Of a stretch of 44,743 bases of DNA, positions 25,201-34,437 are shown piece after piece. Source of the DNA: Acidobacteriota bacterium (GTDB taxonomy: Bacteria > Acidobacteriota > Blastocatellia > Pyrinomonadales > Pyrinomonadaceae); assembly GCA_029557535.1 (NCBI GenBank), contig JAKQII010000249.1, positions 1-44,743 of the forward strand. Direction: 5' to 3'. The notes under the pieces are model-generated. The model saw only the letters and a list, made by a program, of their open reading frames with translations, was not told the DNA's origin and ran no database searches. The first letter of the stretch is position 1, and each line of letters opens with the position of its first letter. The translations under genes were made by a program, and so were the position numbers.

Positions 25201-26369
25201 GCATTGCCGTCGGTCTCGTTCCCGCCGTCGTTGATCCAGCCGTTGTTGTTGAACGAGTACGGAGCCTCGTTGCCGATGCGGGTAACCAGTGTCCGGCTCA
25301 GCGCCGCGCCCTGCTGGCCGTTGGGCGACGTCGGGCCGGGCGTCAGCGGGAACGGGTTGTCCGCGACGTTGATCATCGCGTTCGGATTCGCGTAGACATT
25401 AAACGTCGCCGGCTGGGTCTGGTCCTCGGTGATGTTCTTGCGCCAGAGCATCTTCCCGGATTCCGCGTCGACGATTACGTAATATGCGTTCACCGGCTGC
25501 CAGATCAAAACGCGCCATGACGCGCGGACGACTCCGGGTTCGGTCGGAAAATAGATCTTCTCGGCCGTTGTCGCCCAGTTCCCGGCGCCGAAGGTGGTCT
25601 CGAGCGGCCCCGTCGCGCCGATGCGTAGATCGAGCTTCGCCGGATCGAGATGGATAAAGCCGGCCGCCGTCTTGACGGCATCGAGCGGATCACCGAAGTT
25701 CTTTGAAACCGCCGAATAGTCGACTCCGGGAGCGAGGTTGTTGATGACCCGGACGATTTCGCCGGATCTCGTGAAACCGGCCTTGATCTCGCCGCGGAAG
25801 ACCGGGACGCCGCCGATCCGCTGTTCGAGCAACGCGAACCCGAGCTTGCCGTCCGGATTTACGTAGTCGGCGGAGACGACAAGGTCGTCAGCCTGCGAAC
25901 CGCTGATGCCGACCAACTGTCCGTTGTCCTTCGCGAATGAGCGAAGGATCTCGGCTCGCTTGCCGCTTTTCGGTCCCGCCAGAAAATTGCGCCCCATCCG
26001 GACATCCGGGCCGATCACTTCGGGGATCCGCAGATCGCCGTTGTATTCCACTTTCAGCGTCGGCACCCGCGAGCGGAGCCGTTCCTCGCCGGCAACGAAT
26101 CCGGACCGCAGATCGGCGATCGCGACCGAATCCCGCCCCGACCCGGTGCGCATCCCGACAATCGCGGGGTAAGCGCTTTTGTCGGTACGGATGTCATAAT
26201 TCCCAATCGCCGGATCGTGGCTTTCGGTCCGTTCGACCAGCCCGGATCCGGGTTGTGCCGCCGCCGATCCGATCCGTTCGGGTATCGCGGAAATCAAGAA
26301 CAAAACGACGACGACGGCGAACGTCAGGATCATTGGGTTGCGACCGTACCTCGGCAAAGCGGAATTCAT
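22275..26369 (-). CDS. Secreted M36 (fungalysin) metallopeptidase with six FG-GAP repeats, paralog B
   Basis: ATG 26369 (1364 residues) has AAAGGAGC nine bases upstream; the 36 extra upstream codons are ignored. The layout mirrors paralog A. A hydrophobic export segment lies near residues 12-35, then an FTP propeptide (GKLGFALLEQRIGGVPVFRGEIKAGFTRSGEIV). The M36 domain has HEHTH at about 551-555 and GEGWSDFYAHALL. The last 280 residues carry six D-x-D-G-D repeats ending TDTPTPTAYLP. The segment before the repeats differs: here it resembles a choice-anchor J/MAM-like jelly roll (LSENFDGPTAPDLPAGW, RNRYDTEPGWDGGVLEIS, PGWYIDDVTV), absent from paralog A. It is a zinc endopeptidase, probably cell-surface or secreted. 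The start is divergent from the helicase gene. Confidence 0.93.
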   Translation of the reverse strand: MNSALPRYGRNPMILTFAVVVVLFLISAIPERIGSAAAQPGSGLVERTESHDPAIGNYDIRTDKSAYPAIVGMRTGSGRDSVAIADLRSGFVAGEERLRSRVPTLKVEYNGDLRIPEVIGPDVRMGRNFLAGPKSGKRAEILRSFAKDNGQLVGISGSQADDLVVSADYVNPDGKLGFALLEQRIGGVPVFRGEIKAGFTRSGEIVRVINNLAPGVDYSAVSKNFGDPLDAVKTAAGFIHLDPAKLDLRIGATGPLETTFGAGNWATTAEKIYFPTEPGVVRASWRVLIWQPVNAYYVIVDAESGKMLWRKNITEDQTQPATFNVYANPNAMINVADNPFPLTPGPTSPNGQQGAALSRTLVTRIGNEAPYSFNNNGWINDGGNETDGNANEAGLDRDTNNGVDASNGRAIGSNRIFDYPVNPLNPSTNTGDSPTPAGEVVTPCSSIVQPHAMNDAQRAAVTQLFYINNWYHDELYRLGFTEQAFNFQNDNFGRGGAGADRVSAEAQDCSGTNNANFSTPADGGRGRMQMYLWTGPAPDIDGDFDAEVIIHEHTHGLSNRLHGNASGLSTNMSRGMGEGWSDFYAHALLSEPTDPINGIYTAGGYDTYQIQLGFTNNFYYGIRRFPKAVRAFTGGNLNLPHNPLTFADTDATQINLSDGAFVRGPVGTSTADQVHNLGEIWSSALWEMRCNYVARLGWATGNRRALQHVTDGMKLAPLGPTFLQERDAILAAAAASSLAPEAAADVSDVWAGFATRGMGASAVVVIPGTGSGTTRVTEAFDLPNLVQTPSFTISDAPGDNDGFPEPGESVTVTIPISNNTGNTATNVSLQITGGGTADYGTIESGQTVSRTVPMVVSGGTSCGALVPLNFTVTSSLGSVPFSRAFSVGVPSVTLSENFDGPTAPDLPAGWTAAVVQSGPIFAASTDYAYSAPNSAAAADPATVGGGSNLTSPSILITAPAATVSFRNRYDTEPGWDGGVLEISIAGGVYQDILAAGGSVLENGYNGNLGSNGVNNPLAGRSAWTGNSGGFLATTLRLPPSAAGQSVQLRWRSGADDNTTGQGPFPGWYIDDVTVVGNYTCSTVPTVRSRADFDGDGKSDVSVFRGSEGNWYMLRSTAGFQVLNFGLVSDTLTPADFDGDGKTDLAVFRPVAAAGNPDLWIFQSSDSTISTREWGTTGDIPQVGDYDGDGKADAAVFRPSSNTWFVLYSAGGSFITGFGAAGDVPVRADYDGDGKTDIAIFRPSNNQWWISYSSGGVTAQTFGAAGDKLVPADYDGDNKDDLAIFRPSTGQWWVLNSSTSSATATTFGLATDTPVPGDYDGDGSDDLAIYRSSNGQWWLNRSTSGVLAITFGISTDTPTPTAYLP

Positions 26370-26545
26370 CTGGGAAGCTCCTTTTGTAATTCGATAAATA
26401 TGAATCTGGTAGTCTTTTTTGCTACGATTAGAGGCGTCCCGTGCGACATCGAAACGGATTTGAGCCGGTCGGAACATCGACCATGTTCACAGGAATGCCC
26501 GGTCGTGTCAATCGCGGTAGCACGGCGTCCAAGCCTCTGAAATCA

Positions 26546-28546
26546 ATGGAAACAGACTTCATTCAGAAGATCTTCGGCCCTGACGGCCTAATTTCGAAGA
26601 ATCACCGGCAATATGAATACCGCGAAGGCCAGATACGCATGGCCGAGGCGGTGACGCGTGCGTTCAACGATCGCCGGCACCTCATCGTCGAGGCAGGTAC
26701 CGGGACCGGAAAGACCTTGGCGTATCTTGTGCCCGCGATCGCCGCCGCGCTCGGCAAGAACGAACGGATAATAGTCTCGACCGGAACGAAGAACCTCCAG
26801 GAACAGCTCATGGAAAAGGATATTCCGTTCCTGCAGAAGATCCTGCCGAAGAAATTCACTGCCGCATACATGAAAGGCCGGGCGAACTATGCCTGCCTGA
26901 ACAAGATCAAAAGGGCCGAGAGCCAGCCGATCCTTGACGGATTGGACGAGGTCGATCACTTTGAACGCGTCCGTGAATGGTCAATGGAATCAGAGTTCGG
27001 CGATCGCGCGGAGCTCTACGATCTGCCCGAAAACCTGTCCTTCTGGAACCGCATCAACGCGCGCGGCGAAACGTGCCTCGGCCAGCAATGCGCTGACTTC
27101 GAGCCGTGTTTCATTACGCGGATGCGGCAGCGCGCCGAAGACGCGGGAATCGTGATCGTGAATCATCACCTGTTCTTTGCGGACCTCAACATCCGCGGCA
27201 ACCAGTACGGAAGGGTATTGCCCGATTATTCGGCGGTGATCTTCGACGAGGCACATCTGATCGAGGACATCGCGGCCGACTATTTCGGTTTTCAGGTATC
27301 TAATTTCCAGACCGACGAACTGGTCCGAGACACCGATGCGCTGCCGATCCCGGATGCCGTCGCGGCTCGTGAGATGACGAAAATCGCGGCCAAGATTTCG
27401 ACGTTCGCCGATCAGTTCTGGATCCGTTTCTCCCAAACGCGGGCGGTGGAAGGACGTTTTCCGCTGGCGCCGGAGATGTTCGCGCAGCCGATGCGCGACG
27501 GCGATATCGAGCCGACGCCGCTTGGCGAGGCGTATTTTTCGTTTGAATCCGCGCTGAAGCGGCTCGAATCGGCGATCGACGTGTTCTCTGAATCCGTTCA
27601 GGAAGCCGAGAATCTGCTGCGCAGGGTCCGCCAGGCTCGGTTCGACCTTGAGTTCATCGTCTCCCAGAGCGAGAAGAACTACGTTTACTGGATCGAAAAG
27701 CGCGGACGCGGGATGTACCTCCGGGCGTCGCCGATCGACGTCTCGGCGCTGCTACAGGAAAAGCTGTTCGACAAGACCGAAACCGTGATCTTGACGAGCG
27801 CGACGCTCTCGACGAACGGCCGGTTCGATTTCATACGCGAGCGGCTCGGACTCGAAGGCGGCGGCACCGAGACACTGCTCGCACCGTCGTCGTTTGATTT
27901 TGAGAAACAGGCGATAATTTACATTCCGCGGGCAATGCCCGATCCGCGCGCTCCGGAATTCAACGAAATGGCCGCGGCCGAGATCGTCAAACTGCTCGCG
28001 ATCACGCGCGGTCACGCGTTCGTTTTGTGCACGAGCAATTACGCGATGAACGCGCTGTACGAGCTTGTCTCGACGCGCATCAACTTCCCGTGTTTCGTGC
28101 AGGGGTCGATGTCGAAAACAGCGATCCTCGAACGATTCCGGGCGACGCCGAACGCCGTGCTGTTCGCGACCTCGAGTTTCTGGCAGGGAGTCGACGTCCA
28201 GGGCGACCAGCTGTCGTGTGTTATTATCGACAAACTTCCATTCGCCGTTCCGACTGACCCGATCGTCGCCGCGCGGACGCGTTTTATCGACGAGAACGGC
28301 GGAAAATCGTTCTTCGATTATTCGGTTCCGCAGGCGGTTATTTCATTGAAACAGGGAATCGGCAGGCTGATCCGCAGCCGGACCGACCGCGGCGTGATCG
28401 CGTTGCTCGACACCCGTCTGAGGACGAAGTCTTACGGCCGCGATTTCCTCAATTCGCTGCCGCGGATGCGGATCACCGGAAGTCTCACGGACGTTGGCGA
28501 GATGTTCGACCCCGATTTCGGTATGGATCAGCGAGTAGATCAATGA
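26546..28546 (+). CDS. dinG: DinG/XPD-family ATP-dependent DNA helicase
   Basis: From ATG 26546 the protein has 666 residues and begins METDFIQKIFGP, the usual family start; the open frame extends upstream into the divergent promoter region. Walker A is VEAGTGTGKTLAYL at about 45-58. Four Cys suited to a 4Fe-4S cluster lie in N-Y-A-C, then GETCLGQQCADFEPC. Walker B is FDEAH (about 237-241). The C-terminal motor half shows TSATLS, SFWQGVDVQGDQL and the arginine-finger motif QGIGRLIRSRTDRG. The enzyme would be a 5'-3' superfamily 2 helicase that unwinds R-loops, D-loops or G4 DNA. The call is firm at family level; DinG versus YoaA is not resolved. Confidence 0.93.
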   Translation: METDFIQKIFGPDGLISKNHRQYEYREGQIRMAEAVTRAFNDRRHLIVEAGTGTGKTLAYLVPAIAAALGKNERIIVSTGTKNLQEQLMEKDIPFLQKILPKKFTAAYMKGRANYACLNKIKRAESQPILDGLDEVDHFERVREWSMESEFGDRAELYDLPENLSFWNRINARGETCLGQQCADFEPCFITRMRQRAEDAGIVIVNHHLFFADLNIRGNQYGRVLPDYSAVIFDEAHLIEDIAADYFGFQVSNFQTDELVRDTDALPIPDAVAAREMTKIAAKISTFADQFWIRFSQTRAVEGRFPLAPEMFAQPMRDGDIEPTPLGEAYFSFESALKRLESAIDVFSESVQEAENLLRRVRQARFDLEFIVSQSEKNYVYWIEKRGRGMYLRASPIDVSALLQEKLFDKTETVILTSATLSTNGRFDFIRERLGLEGGGTETLLAPSSFDFEKQAIIYIPRAMPDPRAPEFNEMAAAEIVKLLAITRGHAFVLCTSNYAMNALYELVSTRINFPCFVQGSMSKTAILERFRATPNAVLFATSSFWQGVDVQGDQLSCVIIDKLPFAVPTDPIVAARTRFIDENGGKSFFDYSVPQAVISLKQGIGRLIRSRTDRGVIALLDTRLRTKSYGRDFLNSLPRMRITGSLTDVGEMFDPDFGMDQRVDQ

Positions 28547-28687
28547 TGAGCGAGCGGCGGCGGTGATCCCGGCCCCGGGGGCGACGAGCGCCGTCAAGCG
28601 GATCGGGATTGTTCCGGCAAGGCAGTTGGAAAGAACGTGTTGGTCGACAAACAAGTGGCGTACGCGTTCAATTCCGGATAATAGGCT

Positions 28688-29095
28688 ATGGCGTCCTTTT
28701 ACGAAGTAATGATCGAGCGAAACTTCTCGTCGGCGCACCAACTGCGCGGATACAAAGGGAAGTGCGAGAATCTGCACGGCCATAATTATAAGGTCGAGAT
28801 CTTCGCGCGCGGCGCGGAACTGAACAATATCGGATTGCTGATCGATTTCGGCGATCTTAAGGACGCGGCCGACGAACTTGTCCGTTACCTCGATCACAGG
28901 AATCTCAACGAACTGCCGCCGTTTGATGAGGAACTCAACCCGTCGGCCGAGAACCTCGCTGCGTTTGTCTGCGAATACATGAACTCGCGCGTCGGCGACG
29001 ACCGTGTTTCGGTCTACAAAGTCCGGTGCTACGAGACACCGACCAGCGTCGCGACCTTCCGGAGGGATGAAGGATGTCTGAAGGATGAAGGATGA
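28688..29095 (+). CDS. queD: 6-pyruvoyl-tetrahydropterin synthase / QueD-like enzyme
   Basis: The 135-residue protein is of PTPS/QueD type. Zinc ligands are His17 (FSSAHQL), His30 and His32 (NLHGHNY), with the catalytic Cys26 (GKCENLHGH). LIDFGDLK, LDHRNLNE and the substrate-binding Glu in CYETPTSVATF are also present. QueD makes 6-carboxytetrahydropterin for queuosine and 7-deazaguanine synthesis; PTPS makes a pterin. The Cys-x3-His-x-His pattern favours QueD, but no other queuosine gene is nearby. The last 11 residues (RRDEGCLKDEG) are encoded by a low-complexity GGATGAAGG-type repeat that runs through the stop codon, so the C-terminus looks extended by the repeat. Confidence 0.88.
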   Translation: MASFYEVMIERNFSSAHQLRGYKGKCENLHGHNYKVEIFARGAELNNIGLLIDFGDLKDAADELVRYLDHRNLNELPPFDEELNPSAENLAAFVCEYMNSRVGDDRVSVYKVRCYETPTSVATFRRDEGCLKDEG

Positions 29096-29096
29096 G
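29064..29096 (+). repeat. Short GGATGAAGGATG-type repeat over the queD stop codon
   Basis: Three to four copies of a GGATGAAG/GGATG unit occupy the last codons and stop codon of queD. It belongs to a set of similar low-complexity tracts at gene ends in this window (35640, 39531, 44260). Confidence 0.7.
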
Positions 29097-29337
29097 GGCG
29101 GTTCGTCCATTCCGTTTTTCTTGATCTCAACCCCATCCTTCAGTTGTCCGTCCGTACCGACCGCGTATTAATCCACACCTTTTTTGAATCTGTTTGCGGG
29201 AAACTCCGCGCCGGGGCTTGGGAAGATTCAGTAATTACGGGACTTTCGGCTTTGGAACGGCCATTGCATCTGTTGATGGCAGCGAGAAAGCAGAATCATC
29301 GCTTCAAAGTTTGATAAAAACGGGAGTCCTTTTTGGA

Positions 29338-29583
29338 ATGGTTAAAGCTTACGAAATGATTTGGGCACTGATCGCCGTGGTTGCGACGGCATTCTTTGTC
29401 ACCGGCAGCATGACGCTGTTTGCGGGTGTGGTTTTCGGTTTCATCGCCGCAGGCATGATCTTCGCAGGAATGATGATGATCTTGCCGGCGACGGTGGCCC
29501 ATCGAAACCATCCGGAATCGCCGAAGGCTGAACCGGCCAAGAACAACCATTTCGTACCGGCAGGAGCCGTTCACGCAAGATAA
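29338..29583 (+). CDS. Small membrane protein of unknown function
   Basis: ATG 29338 gives 81 residues beginning MVKAYEMIWALIAVVATAFF. A GGGAG lies about 12 bases upstream. The open frame reaches back to 29194, but those 48 residues look non-coding. Two hydrophobic segments are likely (about residues 6-26 and 28-50, the second Gly/Met-rich: AGVVFGFIAAGMIFAGMMMIL), followed by a soluble tail (PESPKAEPAKNNHFVPAG). I recognise no family. A strong terminator follows at 29619. The 242 bases upstream (29096-29337) hold nothing else I can support. Confidence 0.6.
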   Translation: MVKAYEMIWALIAVVATAFFVTGSMTLFAGVVFGFIAAGMIFAGMMMILPATVAHRNHPESPKAEPAKNNHFVPAGAVHAR

Positions 29584-29618
29584 TCTCCAATCCCTAAACT
29601 GGCAATCCTCCTCATGTC

Positions 29619-29656
29619 GCCGTAACACATTGCGCTCGCAATGTGTTACGGCATTT
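29619..29656. terminator. Bidirectional terminator between convergent genes
   Basis: A perfect 15-bp stem (GCCGTAACACATTGC with GCAATGTGTTACGGC) with a 4-nt loop is followed by ATTTTG on the plus strand. It lies between the small membrane protein and the histidine kinase gene, which converge, so it probably serves both. Confidence 0.85.
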
Positions 29657-29669
29657 TGATGGGCGGTGG

Positions 29670-31227
<1,558 letters not shown>

Positions 31228-31238
<11 letters not shown>

Positions 31239-32658
31239 CGGACCGCGATTCTCCTTCCAAGGCACCGTCGGGACGGTAGCTTCCGTATTTTTTCAGTTTG
31301 TAACGCAGTTGATCGCGCGAGATTCGGAGCAGTCTTGCGGCCCGGGTCAAATTATGGTTCGTCGATTCATATGCCTGCGTGACGAGCATCTCCTCGACGT
31401 CATCGAGCGCGATTCCGCCGGCCGGCAAGCGGACCGGGAAGTGAGACGGTGTTTCGGCACCGCCTCCAAGGTCCTTGAGCAGATCGGCCGGCAGGTGGGC
31501 CGTCGATACCTGATCGGAATCCTCGAGGATCGACGCGCGCTCGATCACGTTCCGGAGTTCGCGGACGTTCCCTTTCCACTGATGCCGCCGGAAAATCTCC
31601 GACGTCTTCGCTGAAAGTCCCTTCAGTTTTTCGCCCCGCCGCTTTGGGTTATTGCGTTCGATGAAGTGATCCGCCAGAAGAAGACAATCGTCTTCGCGCT
31701 CGCGGAGCGGCGGAATGTCGATCTGAATCACGGACAGCCGGTAAAAAAGATCGAGCCTGAAGTTTCCGGCTTCGCTTTCGTCCTTCAGATTCTTGTTCGA
31801 AGCCGCGATGATCCTCGCGTCGAAAGTGATGTCTTTGAGGCCTCCGACACGGCGGAAGGTGTTTTCCTCAAGCACGCGAAGGAGTTTCGCCTGCAGTCCC
31901 AACTCCATCTCACCGATCTCGTCAAGAAATATGGTTCCGCCCTGCGCCTGCTCGAAGAGCCCTTCTTTGCGTTGTTTGGCGTCGGTGAATGCTCCTTTTT
32001 CGTATCCGAACAGCTCGGACTCGATCAGATTGGCGGGAAGCGCGGCGCAGTTAATGGCGAGATAAGGCGCATCGGAGCGTACACTGGCGAAGTGGATCGC
32101 GCGGGCGAAAAGGTCCTTTCCGGTACCGGTCTCGCCCTGCAGCAGGATCGCGTTGACATCGGAAAGCGCGACTTTCTCCGCCAGGTCTTTTGCGCGTTTG
32201 ATCGAGCCTGACTCCCCGATGATCTGGTCGAACGAGAAGGCGGACTTGCGTTCGTGACGAACCTGCGTCACTTCGCGCCGGAGACGTTTGATCTCGATCG
32301 CGTTCCGGAGCGTGACCCGAAGCTCCTCAAGCCGCACGGGCTTTCCGATGAAGTCGTGCGCGCCTCCGCGAAGCGCGGCGATCGTGTTCGGAACGCTGAT
32401 GTTGCCGGTGATCATGATGACCACCGTTTCGGGCGCCGTTTCCTTTATTTCCTCGAGGAGATCGAGGCCGGAACCGTCCGGGAGGTCGATATCGAGCAGG
32501 ACGACGTCCGGCTCCTCGTTGTTGACAACGTCGCGCGCGGACTCGATATTGTCGGCCTCAAGAGGCGAATAGTTCCACGAACGAACCGCTTCGGCAAGCG
32601 TCATACGGATATAGCGCTCGTCATCGACGATCAAGATTCTCTCTCTTTTGCTTCCCAA
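31228..32658 (-). CDS. Sigma54-dependent NtrC-family response regulator
   Basis: The 476-residue protein has the three NtrC modules. The receiver spans residues 6-120, with phospho-acceptor Asp56 in [13 protein letters not shown] and Lys in GKPVRL. The AAA+ sigma54-interaction domain (about 142-380) has Walker [15 protein letters not shown] in place of the usual GAFTGA, Walker [13 protein letters not shown], and the arginine-finger region. A Fis-type helix-turn-helix is at the end ([23 protein letters not shown]). It should activate RNA polymerase-sigma54 promoters when phosphorylated by the coupled downstream kinase. The Thr of the loop contacting sigma54 is kept. No sigma54 promoter is evident in the window, so targets are elsewhere. 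Confidence 0.95.
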
Positions 32659-32718
32659 ACTGTTCTCTCGCGGCGCGCGGGGCGCAAAGCCAGTTTACTA
32701 CAAACTTCATCCCGCCCG

Positions 32719-32754
32719 AAAAATCAAAAGCGGCCGCCGAATACGACAGCCGCT
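32719..32754 (-). terminator. Terminator after tRNA-Pro
   Basis: On the minus strand AGCGGCTG pairs with CGGCCGCT (8 bp with one G-U pair) around a 10-nt loop, followed by TTTGATTTTTC. It lies 11 bases after the tRNA 3' end and separates it from the regulator gene. Confidence 0.75.
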
Positions 32755-32764
32755 CTTTCGAAAA

Positions 32765-32841
32765 TGGTCGGGGCGAGATGATTTGAACATCCGACCTCAC
32801 GGTCCCGAACCGTGCGCTCTACCAGGCTGAGCCACGCCCCG
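32765..32841 (-). tRNA. tRNA-Pro (anticodon CGG)
   Basis: The minus strand folds into a full tRNA. The acceptor stem CGGGGCG pairs with CGCCCCG. The D arm contains GCTCAGCCTGGTAGAGC. The anticodon loop TTCGGGA gives anticodon CGG for codon CCG. The T arm contains TTCAAAT. The 3' end is ACCA, so CCA is encoded. The C1-G72 first pair and the overall sequence are those of bacterial tRNA-Pro. It has its own promoter and terminator. Confidence 0.97.
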
Positions 32842-32857
32842 CTGAATCAAGTTCTAG

Positions 32858-32886
32858 ATTCTAAGCTACCGGGTGACCGAAGTCAA
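32858..32886 (-). promoter_or_regulatory. Sigma70 promoter of tRNA-Pro
   Basis: The minus strand carries TTGACT (32881-32886), a 17-base spacer and TAGAAT (32858-32863). The -10 box ends 16 bases before the mature tRNA 5' end. Both boxes match the consensus at five of six positions. The rest of the gap to the DedA gene (32887-33039) holds nothing I recognise. Confidence 0.8.
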
Positions 32887-33039
32887 CCGCGAGGCCGACG
32901 ACGAATCACGATCCGGAACCCGCGGGCCGCGTGCAGAATCGCACCCAAGCGGACGGCCCCGAAACGACGCGCCGGAACGGTCCGGACGCGATCGCAAAGC
33001 CGTCCCGGACGCCGGAAGCAATCGGTGGCAGTCCGCTGA

Positions 33040-33753
33040 TCAGTGATCTCCGGCCTTCTCTCCGCGGTTCGAAAAGCGATGTTTCAGGTACTCGATCATC
33101 GGCGGCAATAGCGAAAGAAAGACGACGAGAATGACCACTTTTTCGATATGCTGCTCGAGCTTGATGCCGAACGCGTTCTCGATCGCGGTTCCGAGAAAAT
33201 ATCCCGCAAGCACCATGCTCAGGATCCAAAGCAGTCCGCCCAAGACGCTGTAAAAGACGAACGTCGCGTAGCGCATTTCGGCGGCGCCGATGACGAGGGG
33301 CGCGAAGGTGCGGACGATTGGCACGAAGCGCGCGAGAAGGACCGTCTTCGGACCGTATTTTTCGAAAAACGCGTGCGCCTTTTCGACCCGCGACGGCTTG
33401 AAGATCCGGGAGTTCTCGCGGTTAAAGAGACGTTTTCCCATGATCCGGCCGGTCCAGTAACCGGTCGAGTCGCCGATCACCGATCCGAGGAAGAACGAGA
33501 TCAGGACCAAGATGACATTCAGTTTCTCGGGATACGTCCGCGCGAAAAGTCCGGTGACGACGAGCAGGGAATCGCCCGGAAGAAAAAAACCGACGGCGAG
33601 GCCGGTTTCGGCGAAGACGATGAAAAACAGCGCGAAATAGGTGTAAACGCCGAAAAGATCGAGAAGCGTGTTGATCAGCAGATTCGGATCAAGAAACCAA
33701 AAGGTCCGCTTGAGATCTTCGAAAACTCCGAAAATGAACGCGAGCAAAGTCAT
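33040..33753 (-). CDS. DedA/SNARE-associated family membrane protein
   Basis: From ATG 33753 the protein has 237 residues; an in-frame TTG at 33762 is the alternative. It is a polytopic inner-membrane protein of the DedA family (undecaprenyl-phosphate and phospholipid flippase group). Diagnostic segments are FAETGLAVGFFLPGDSLL, the re-entrant loop SFFLGSVIGDSTGYWTGRIMG, KAHAFFEKYGPKTVLLARFVPIVRTFAPLVIG (the essential Arg residues of the R-F-x-P-x-x-R-T-F motif are present), and terminal helices. It follows pcm by nine bases and ends the surE-pcm-dedA operon. The substrate is not determined. Confidence 0.92.
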   Translation of the reverse strand: MTLLAFIFGVFEDLKRTFWFLDPNLLINTLLDLFGVYTYFALFFIVFAETGLAVGFFLPGDSLLVVTGLFARTYPEKLNVILVLISFFLGSVIGDSTGYWTGRIMGKRLFNRENSRIFKPSRVEKAHAFFEKYGPKTVLLARFVPIVRTFAPLVIGAAEMRYATFVFYSVLGGLLWILSMVLAGYFLGTAIENAFGIKLEQHIEKVVILVVFLSLLPPMIEYLKHRFSNRGEKAGDH

Positions 33754-33762
33754 ATAAATCAA

Positions 33763-34425
33763 CTATTTCCAGCCATGAGCACCGATCAGCGGTACAAATG
33801 AACAGGGTCCGAATTCCTCATTTACAAACCGGTTCGGAGTCCGCGTCACGCGCACCAGCGACTGGCTTTTCTGATCGGCTCCGATCGGAATGACCAGCTT
33901 TCCGCCGACTTTCAGCTGATCAAGCAGCGGCCGCGGGACTTCCGGGCCGCCGGCCGCGACGAGTATTTTGTCGAAAGGCGCATACATTTCCCAACCGTTC
34001 GTGCCATCGGCGCAATTGACCGAGACGTTTGCGATCCCCAGCGCGCGCAGACGCTCATTTGCTTCAGCCGCAAGTGCCGGGATCCGTTCGATCGCGAAAA
34101 CCGCCGACACGAGCTTCGCCAGAACGGCCGACTGGTATCCCGAACCGGCGCCGACCTCGAGCACGCGGTCGGACGGCTTTAGTTCGAGAAGCTCGGTCAT
34201 TTTCGCGACGATGTACGGCTGCGAGATCGTCTGGTTCGCCGAGATCGGCAGCGCGTTGTCGCGGTAAGCCTGCGATTTGAGTGCCGTCGGGACGAAGAAG
34301 TCGCGCGGCACCGAATCCATCGCCGTGAGCACGCTTTCGTCCGCGATCTTATAGTCATCGCGGAGCTTGCGGATCATCTGACCGCGGAGAATCTCATATT
34401 CTTTCAGGAGTCGCGTTCCGTTCAC
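33763..34425 (-). CDS. pcm: Protein-L-isoaspartate O-methyltransferase
   Basis: The 220-residue enzyme methylates isoaspartyl residues in damaged proteins so that they can be repaired. SAM motif I is V-L-E-V-G-A-G-S-G-Y-Q-S-A. The family pattern VPRDFFV, NQTISQPYIVAKMTELLEL and the GGKLVIPIG end region are all present. I keep the GTG start at 34425. The residues YEILRGQMIRKL after it match the usual N-terminus, although no strong ribosome site is visible in the 12-base gap after surE. ATG 34377 is the alternative. The surE-pcm pairing is common in bacteria and suggests a stress or stationary-phase role. Confidence 0.95.
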   Translation of the reverse strand: MNGTRLLKEYEILRGQMIRKLRDDYKIADESVLTAMDSVPRDFFVPTALKSQAYRDNALPISANQTISQPYIVAKMTELLELKPSDRVLEVGAGSGYQSAVLAKLVSAVFAIERIPALAAEANERLRALGIANVSVNCADGTNGWEMYAPFDKILVAAGGPEVPRPLLDQLKVGGKLVIPIGADQKSQSLVRVTRTPNRFVNEEFGPCSFVPLIGAHGWK

Positions 34426-34437
34426 AGATAAAAAAGC

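Noticed and set aside
24246-25520. 424-codon open frame on the plus strand
   Set aside because: It is antisense to the M36 paralog B gene and mirrors the shadow frame of paralog A, because the parent genes are homologous.
28547-28687. A gene between dinG and queD
   Set aside because: The 141-base gap has no supported start, ribosome site or family match.
29194-29337. N-terminal 48 residues of the small membrane protein frame
   Set aside because: The composition is unlike the rest, and the first hydrophobic segment starts directly after ATG 29338.
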